Notes under the pieces: model-generated
The model's database searches: none
The model's input: the letters and a program-made list of their open reading frames with translations, nothing else
Told to the model about the DNA's origin: nothing
Assembly (NCBI GenBank): GCA_943735955.1
Contig: OX030963.1
Coordinates: 8,456,179-8,520,178, forward strand
Direction of reading: 5' to 3'
DNA length: 64,000 nt
Source: Piscicola geometra
Lineage: Eukaryota > Annelida > Clitellata > Hirudinida > Piscicolidae
Position numbers and translations under genes: made by a program
Shown here: positions 50,301-57,296 of the stretch, piece by piece
Layout of the letters: every line of letters starts with the position of its first letter
Numbering within the stretch: the stretch's first letter is position 1

Positions 50301-53300
50301 CTGCCAGGAAAATAAAGACATAAACATCCGTTGCTGCCTTCAAGGAAGAGTACTGGGTGGGTTGGTTGGTGGGTTGGTGGGTGGGTTGGTGGGTGGGTGG
50401 GTTGGTGGGTGGGTTGGTTGGTGGGTGGGTTGGTGGGTGGGTGGGTGGGTTGGTGGGTGGGTGGGTTGGTGGGTGGGTGGGTTGGTGGGTGGGTGGGTGG
50501 GTGGGTTGGTGGGTGGGCGGGTTGGTGGGTGGGTTGGTGGGTGGGCGGGTTGGTGGGTGGGTGGGTTGGTGGGTGGGTTGGTTGGTGGGTTGGTTGGTGG
50601 GTGGGTGGGTGGGTTGGTGGGTGGGTTGGTTGGTTGGTGGGTGGGTTGGTGGGTGGGTTGGTGGGTGGGTTGGTGGGTGGGTTGGTGGGTGGGTTGGTGG
50701 GTGGGTTGGTGGGTGGGTTGGTGGAAGTGTGGGTTGGTTGGTGGGTGGGTTGGTGGGTGGGTGGGTTGGTGGGTGGGTGGGTTGGTGGGTAGGTGGGTTG
50801 GTGGGTGGGTGGGTTGGTTGGTTGGTGGGTGGGTTGGTGGGTGGGTTGGTGGGTGGGTTGGTGGGTGGGTTGGTGGGTGGGTTGGTGGGTGGGTTGGTGG
50901 GTGGGTTGGTGGAAGTGTGGGTTGGTTGGTGGGTGGGTTGGTGGGTGGGTGGGTTGGTGGGTGGGTGGGTTGGTGGGTGGGTGGGTTGGTGGGTAGGTGG
51001 GTTGGTGGGTGGGTTGGTGGGTAGGTGGGTTGGTGGGTGGGTGGGTTGGTGGGTAGGTGGGTTGGTGGGTGGGTGGGTTGGTTGGTGGGTGGTTTGGTGG
51101 GTGGTTTGGTGGGTGGGTGGGTTGGTGGGTGGGTGAGTTGGTGGGTGGGTGGGTTGGTTGGTGGGTGGGTGGGTTGGTTGATGGGTGGGTTGGTGGGTGG
51201 GTGAGTTGGTGGGTGGGTGGGTTGGTGGGTGGGTGGGTTGGTGGGTGGGTTTGTTGGTGGGTAGGTTGGTGGGTGGGTGGGTTGGTGGGTGGGTGGGTTG
51301 GTGGGTGGGTGGGTTGGTGGGTGGGTGGTTTGGTTGGTGGGTGGGTTGGTTGGTTGGTAAGTGGGTTGGTTGGTGGGTGGTTTGGTGGGTGGGCTGGTTG
51401 GTGGGTGAGTTGGTGGGAGGGTTGGTGGGTGGTTTGGTGAGTGGTTTGGTGGGTTGGTGGGTGGGTGGGTTGGTGGGTGGGTGGGCTGGTGGATGTGTGG
51501 GTTGGTGGGTGGGTGGGTTGGTGGGTGGGTGGGTTGGTGGGTGGGTGGGTTGGTGGGTGGGTGGGTTGGTGGGTGGGTGGGTTGGTTGGTGGGTGGTTTG
51601 GTGGGTGGTTTGGTGGGTGGGTTGGTTGGTTGGTGGGTTGGTGGGTGGGTTGGTGGGTGGGTTGGTTGGTGGGTGGGTTGGCTGGTGGGTGGGTTGGTTG
51701 GTGGGTGGGTGGGTTGGTTGGTGGGTGGGTGGGTTGGTTGGTGGGTGGGTGGGTTGGTTGGTGGGTGGGTGGGTTGGAAATTCTGCCAGATGATTAGGTT
51801 AGTTTAAAAACATTTTGAAGTTGTAAAATGCATTCAATCTGGTTGATGTGACACTAAAAGTACTCTGAGTGAGCGGTAGAAGTTGTAGAAAGGCCGAATG
51901 ACGGGGAAGGAGATGAATCTATGAGTGCAAAAATATTCACGCGAATTAAGTTAAATTAATTAAAACTATTAACAATTTAAGTTTTTAATTTTAAAAACTT
52001 GACTTATTTATTTTAAATGATGAAATATGAATTTTAAAGTGTATTTTAAATGACCAAATGCATGAAATCGTAGCTGAGAGAAGGGAAGCACTCACAAGTA
52101 GGACGTTGTGAAGACGGATTTATCCTTCCTTTCAGATGGCGGCCCTTTCTTGCCATCATCATCATCATCACCATCATCCTCCTCCTCACCATCTCTCCTC
52201 CTCCTCCTCCTTATAAACTCCTTTATCGACGAGTTCTCGTTGTCATTCTTGTCATTCGTGAAGACCGGGTTGTCGAAGGAGGTGGCATCATCATCAGCAC
52301 CCTCCTTCCTCTCGCCTGCTGCACGTCTCTTGCGCAACCACGGAGTGGCCGCCTCTGCAGGCACGATGGCCTCTGCATTGTGCCCTGCCTGTGTGGTGTG
52401 GTGATGATGAGGATGGTGCCTGTGTGGTGTGGTGATGATGAGGATGGTGGTTGTGCTGATGGTGATGATGAGGATGGTGGTTGTGGTGTGGTGATGATGA
52501 GGATGGTGGTTGTGGTGTGGTGATGATGAGGATGGTGGTTGTGGTGTGGTGATGGTGAGGATGGTGGTTGTGTGGTGTGGTGATGGTGAGGATGGTGGTT
52601 GTGGTGTGGTGATGGTGAGGATGGTGGTTGTGGTGTGGTGATGATGAGGATGGTGGTTGTGTGGTGTGGTGATGATGAGGATGGTGGTTGTGGTGTGGTG
52701 ATGATGAAGATGGTGGTTGAGGTGATGGTGATGATGAGGATGGTGGTTGTGCTGATGGTGATGATGAGGATGGTGCCTGTGTGGTGTGGTGATGATGAGG
52801 ATGGTGGTTGTGGTGATGGTGATGATGAGGATGGTGCCTGTGTGGTGTGGTGATGATGAGGATGGTGGTTGTGGTGTGGTGATGATGAGGATGGTGGTTG
52901 TGGTGTGGTGATGATGAGGATGGTGGTTGTGTGGTGTGGTGATGATGAGGATGGTGGTTGTGGTGTGGTGATGATGAGGATGGTGGTTGTGCTGATGGTG
53001 ATGATGAGGATGGTGGTTGTGGTGTGGTGATGATAAGGATGGTGGTTGTGGTGTGGTGATGATGAGGATGGTGGTTGTGGTGTGGTGATGATGAGGATGG
53101 TGGTTGTGGTGTGGTGATGATGAGGATAGTGGTTGTGCTGATGGTGATGATGAGGATGGTGGTTGTGGTGTGGTGATGATGAGGATGGTGGTTGTGGTGT
53201 GGTGATGGTGTGGTGATGGTGAGGATGGTGGTTGTGGTGTGGTGATGATGAGGATGGTGGTTGTGTGGTGTGGTGATGATGAGGATGGTGGTTGTGGTGG

Positions 53301-56300
53301 GGTGATGATGAAGATGGTGGTTGTGCTGATGGTGATGATGAGGATGGTGGTTGTGTGGTGTGGTGATGATGAGGATGGTGGTTGTGGTGTGGTGATGGTG
53401 AGGATGGTGGTTGTGGTGTGGTGATGATGAGGATGGTGGTTGTGTGGTGTGGTGATGATGAGGATGGTGGTTGTGGTGGGGTGATGATGAAGATGGTGGT
53501 TGTGCTGATGGTGATGATGAGGATGGTGGTTGTGTGGTGTGGTGATGATGAGGATGGTGGTTGTGGTGTGGTGATGGTGAGGATGGTGGTTGTGGTGTGG
53601 TGATGATGAGGATGGTGGTTGTGGTGTGGTGATGATGAGGATGGTGCCTGTGTGGTGTGGTGATGATGAGGATGGTGGTTGTGGTGTGGTGATGATGAGG
53701 ATGGTGGTTGTGGTGTGGTGATGATGAGGATAGTGGTTGTGCTGATGGTGATGATGAGGATGGTGGTTGTGGTGTGGTGATGATGAGGATGGTGGTTGTG
53801 GTGTGGTGATGGTGAGGATGGTGGTTGTGGTGTGGTGATGGTGAGGATGGTGGTTGTGGTGTGGTGATGATGAAGATGGTGGTTGTGGTGTGGTGATGAT
53901 GAGGATGGTGGTTGTGTGGTGTGGTGAAGATGAGGATGGTGGTTGTGGTGGGGTGATGATGAAGATGGTGGTTGTGCTGATGGTGATGATGAGGATGGTG
54001 GTTGTGTGGTGTGGTGATGATGAGGATGGTGGTTGTGGTGTGGTGATGATGAGGATGGTGTCTGTGTGGTGTGGTGATGGTGAGGATGGTGGTTGTGGTG
54101 TGGTGATGATGAGGATGGTGGTTGTGGTGTGGTGATGATGAGGATGGTGGTTGTGTGGTGTGGTGATGATGAGGATGGTGGTTGTGGTGATGGTGATGAT
54201 GAAGATGGTGGTTGTGGTGTGGTGATGATGAGGATGGTGGTTGTGGTGTGGTGATGATGAGGATGGTGGTTGTGGTGTGGTGATGATGAGGATAGTGGTT
54301 GTGCTGATGGTGATGATGAGGATGGTGGTTGTGGTGTGGTGATGATGAGGATGGTGGTTGTGGTGTGGTGATGGTGAGGATGGTGGTTGTGGTGTGGTGA
54401 TGGTGAGGATGGTGGTTGTGGTGTGGTGATGATGAGGATGGTGGTTGTGTGGTGTGGTGATGATGAAGATGGTGGTTGTGGTGTGGTGATGATGAAGATG
54501 GTGGTTGTGGTGTGGTGATGATGAGGATGGTGGTTGTGTGGTGTGGTGATGATGAGGATGGTGTCTGTGTGGTGTGGTGATGATGAGGATGGTGGTTGTG
54601 TGGTGTGGTGATGATGAGGATGGTGGTTGTGGTGTGGTGATGATGAGGATGGTGTCTGTGTGGTGTGGTGATGATGAGGATGGTGGTTGTGGTGTGGTGA
54701 TGATGAGGATGGTGGTTGTGGTGTGGTGATAATGAGGATGGTGGTTGTGGTGTGGTGATGATGAGGATGGTGGTTGTGGTGTGGTGATGATGAGGATAGT
54801 GGTTGTGCTGATGGTGATGATGAGGATGGTGGTTGTGGTGTGGTGATGATGAGGATGGTGGTTGTGGTGATGGTGATGATGAGGATGGTGGTTGTGGTGT
54901 GGTGATGATGAGGATGGTGCCTGTATGGTGTGGTGATGATGAGGATGGTGGTTGTGCTGATGGTGATGATGAGGATGGTGGTTGTGTGGTGTGGTGATGA
55001 TGAGGATGGTGGTTGTGGTGTGGTGATGGTGAGGATGGTGGTTGTGGTGTGGTGATGATGAGGATGGTGGTTGTGGTGTGGTGATGATGAGGATGGTGGT
55101 TGTGTGGTGTGGTGATGATGAGGATGGTGCCTGTGTGGTGTGGTGATGATGAGGATGGTGGTTGTGGTGATGGTGATGATGAAGATGGTGGTTGTGGTGT
55201 GGTGATGGTGATGATGGTGGTTGTGGTGTGGTGATGATGAGGATGGTGGTTGTGGTGTGGTGATGATGAGGACGGTGGTTGTGCTGATGGTGATGATGAG
55301 GATGGTGGTTGTGGTGTGGTGATGATGAGGATGGTGGTTGTGGTGTGGTGATGATGAGGATGGTGGTTGTGGTGTGGTGATGATGAGGATGGTGGTTGTG
55401 CTGATGGTGATGATGAGGATGGTGGTTGTGGTGTGGTGATGATGAGGATGGTGGTTGTGGTGTGGTGATGATGAGGATGGTGGTTGTGCTGATGGTGATG
55501 ATGAGGATGGTGGTTGTGCTGATGGTGATGATGAAACAGTGCAGTGGTATAAGGAGTGTTGAGTGCTGATGGAGAGAGTTTAGAATGATTACGCAGTGAG
55601 GACTGACAGGCAGGGAGGAGTCCCTTCTGTCCTGATGATGGTGTCTCAGAGAGGTGTCAGAGTCCTTCCAGAGGCCATGTTGCTGTTGTTGCAGGAGGTG
55701 GTTGGAGGTGGTTGGATGTGGTTGGAGGTGGTTGGATGTGGTTGCAGGTGGTTGGAGGTGGTTGGATGTGGTTGGAGGTGCTTGGAGGTGGGTTGGAGGT
55801 AGTTGGATGTGGTTGGATGTGGTTGGAGGTGGTTGGATGTGGTTGGAGGTGGTTGGATGTGGTTGGAGGTGGTTGGAGGTGGTTGGATGTGGTTGGAGGT
55901 GGTAGGAGGTGGTTGGAGGAGGTTGGAGGAGGTTGGAGGTGGTTGGAGGAGGTTGGAGGTGGTTGGATGTGGTTGGATGTGGTTGGATGTGGTTGTATGT
56001 GGTTGTATGTGGTTGGAGGAGGTTGGAGGTGGTTGGAGGTCGTAGGAGGAGGTTGGAGGAAGTTGGAGGAGGTTGGAGGTGGTTGGAGGAGGTTGGAGGA
56101 AGTTGGAGGAGGTTGGAGGAAGTTGGAGGAGGTTGGAGGTGGTTGGAGGTGGTTGAAGGTGGTTGGAGGAGGTTGGAGGTGGTTGGAGGTGGTTGGAGGT
56201 GGTTGGAGGTGGTTGAAGGTGGTTGGAGGTGGTTGGAGGAGGTTGGAGGAGGTTGGAGGTGGTTGGAGGTGGTTGGAGGTGGTTGAAGGTGGTTGGAGGA

Positions 56301-57228
56301 GGTTGGAGGTGGTTGGAGGTGGTTGGAGGAGGTTGGAGGAGGTTGGAGGTGGTTGGAGGTGGTTGGAGGTGGTTGAAGGTGGTTGGAGGAGGTTGGAGAG
56401 AGTGTGAGGAAGTTAGAAGAGGTTGGAGGTAGTTGGAGGTGGTAGGAGGTGGTTGGAGGTGGTTGGAGGAGGTTGGAGGAGGTTGGAGGTGGTTGGAGGT
56501 GGTTGGAGGTGGTTGAAGGTGGTTGGAGGAGGTTGGAGGTGGTTGGAGGTGGTTGGAGGAGGTTGGAGGAGGTTGGAAGTGGTTGGAGGTGGTTGGAGGT
56601 GGTTGAAGGTGGTTGGAGGAGGTTGGAGAGAGTGTGAGGAAGTTAGAAGAGGTTGGAGGTGGTTGGAGGTGGTAGAAGGTGGTTGGAGGTGGTTGGAGGA
56701 GGTTGGAGGAGGTTGGAGGTGGTTGGAGGTGGTTGGAGGTGGTTGGAGGTGGTTGGAGAAGGTTGAAGGAGGTTGGAGGTGGTTGGAGGTGGTTGGAGGT
56801 CGTAGGAGGAGGTTGGAGGAGGTTGGAGGTGGTTGGAGGTGGTTGGAGGTAGTTGGAGGAGGTTGGAGGAGGTTGGAGGAGGTTGGAGGTGGTTGGAGGT
56901 GGTTGGAGGTAGTTGGAGGAGGTTGGAGGTGGTTGGAGGTGGTTGGAGGTGGTTGGAGGAATATCGGGTTCAATAGAATAGAATCTCAGTGACCCTGAGA
57001 ACGGAGCGATGGAAGAAGAGGCAGAAGAGGAGGAGGATGTAGAAGTTGGAGGACGTGTCATCCTTGCAGACTCCCAGCACGTAGAAGGCACTCGAACTCT
57101 CCGACGTCTTGTCGTAGTCGAAGAACTCAAAGAAGTACCTGATGATGATCACCGTCTGAGGAGGCAGTGTTTGTGTGTGTGTGTATGTGTGTGTTTGTGT
57201 GTGTGTGTGTGTATGTGTGTGTGTGCGG

Positions 57229-57296
<68 letters not shown>

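Noticed and set aside
45339..57130. Many long Pro/Thr/His, Gly/Trp/Val and Thr/Ser/Asn-rich frames on both strands
   Set aside because: They lie in intronic minisatellites of Piezo, are open in several frames at once and are interrupted by real exons in other frames.
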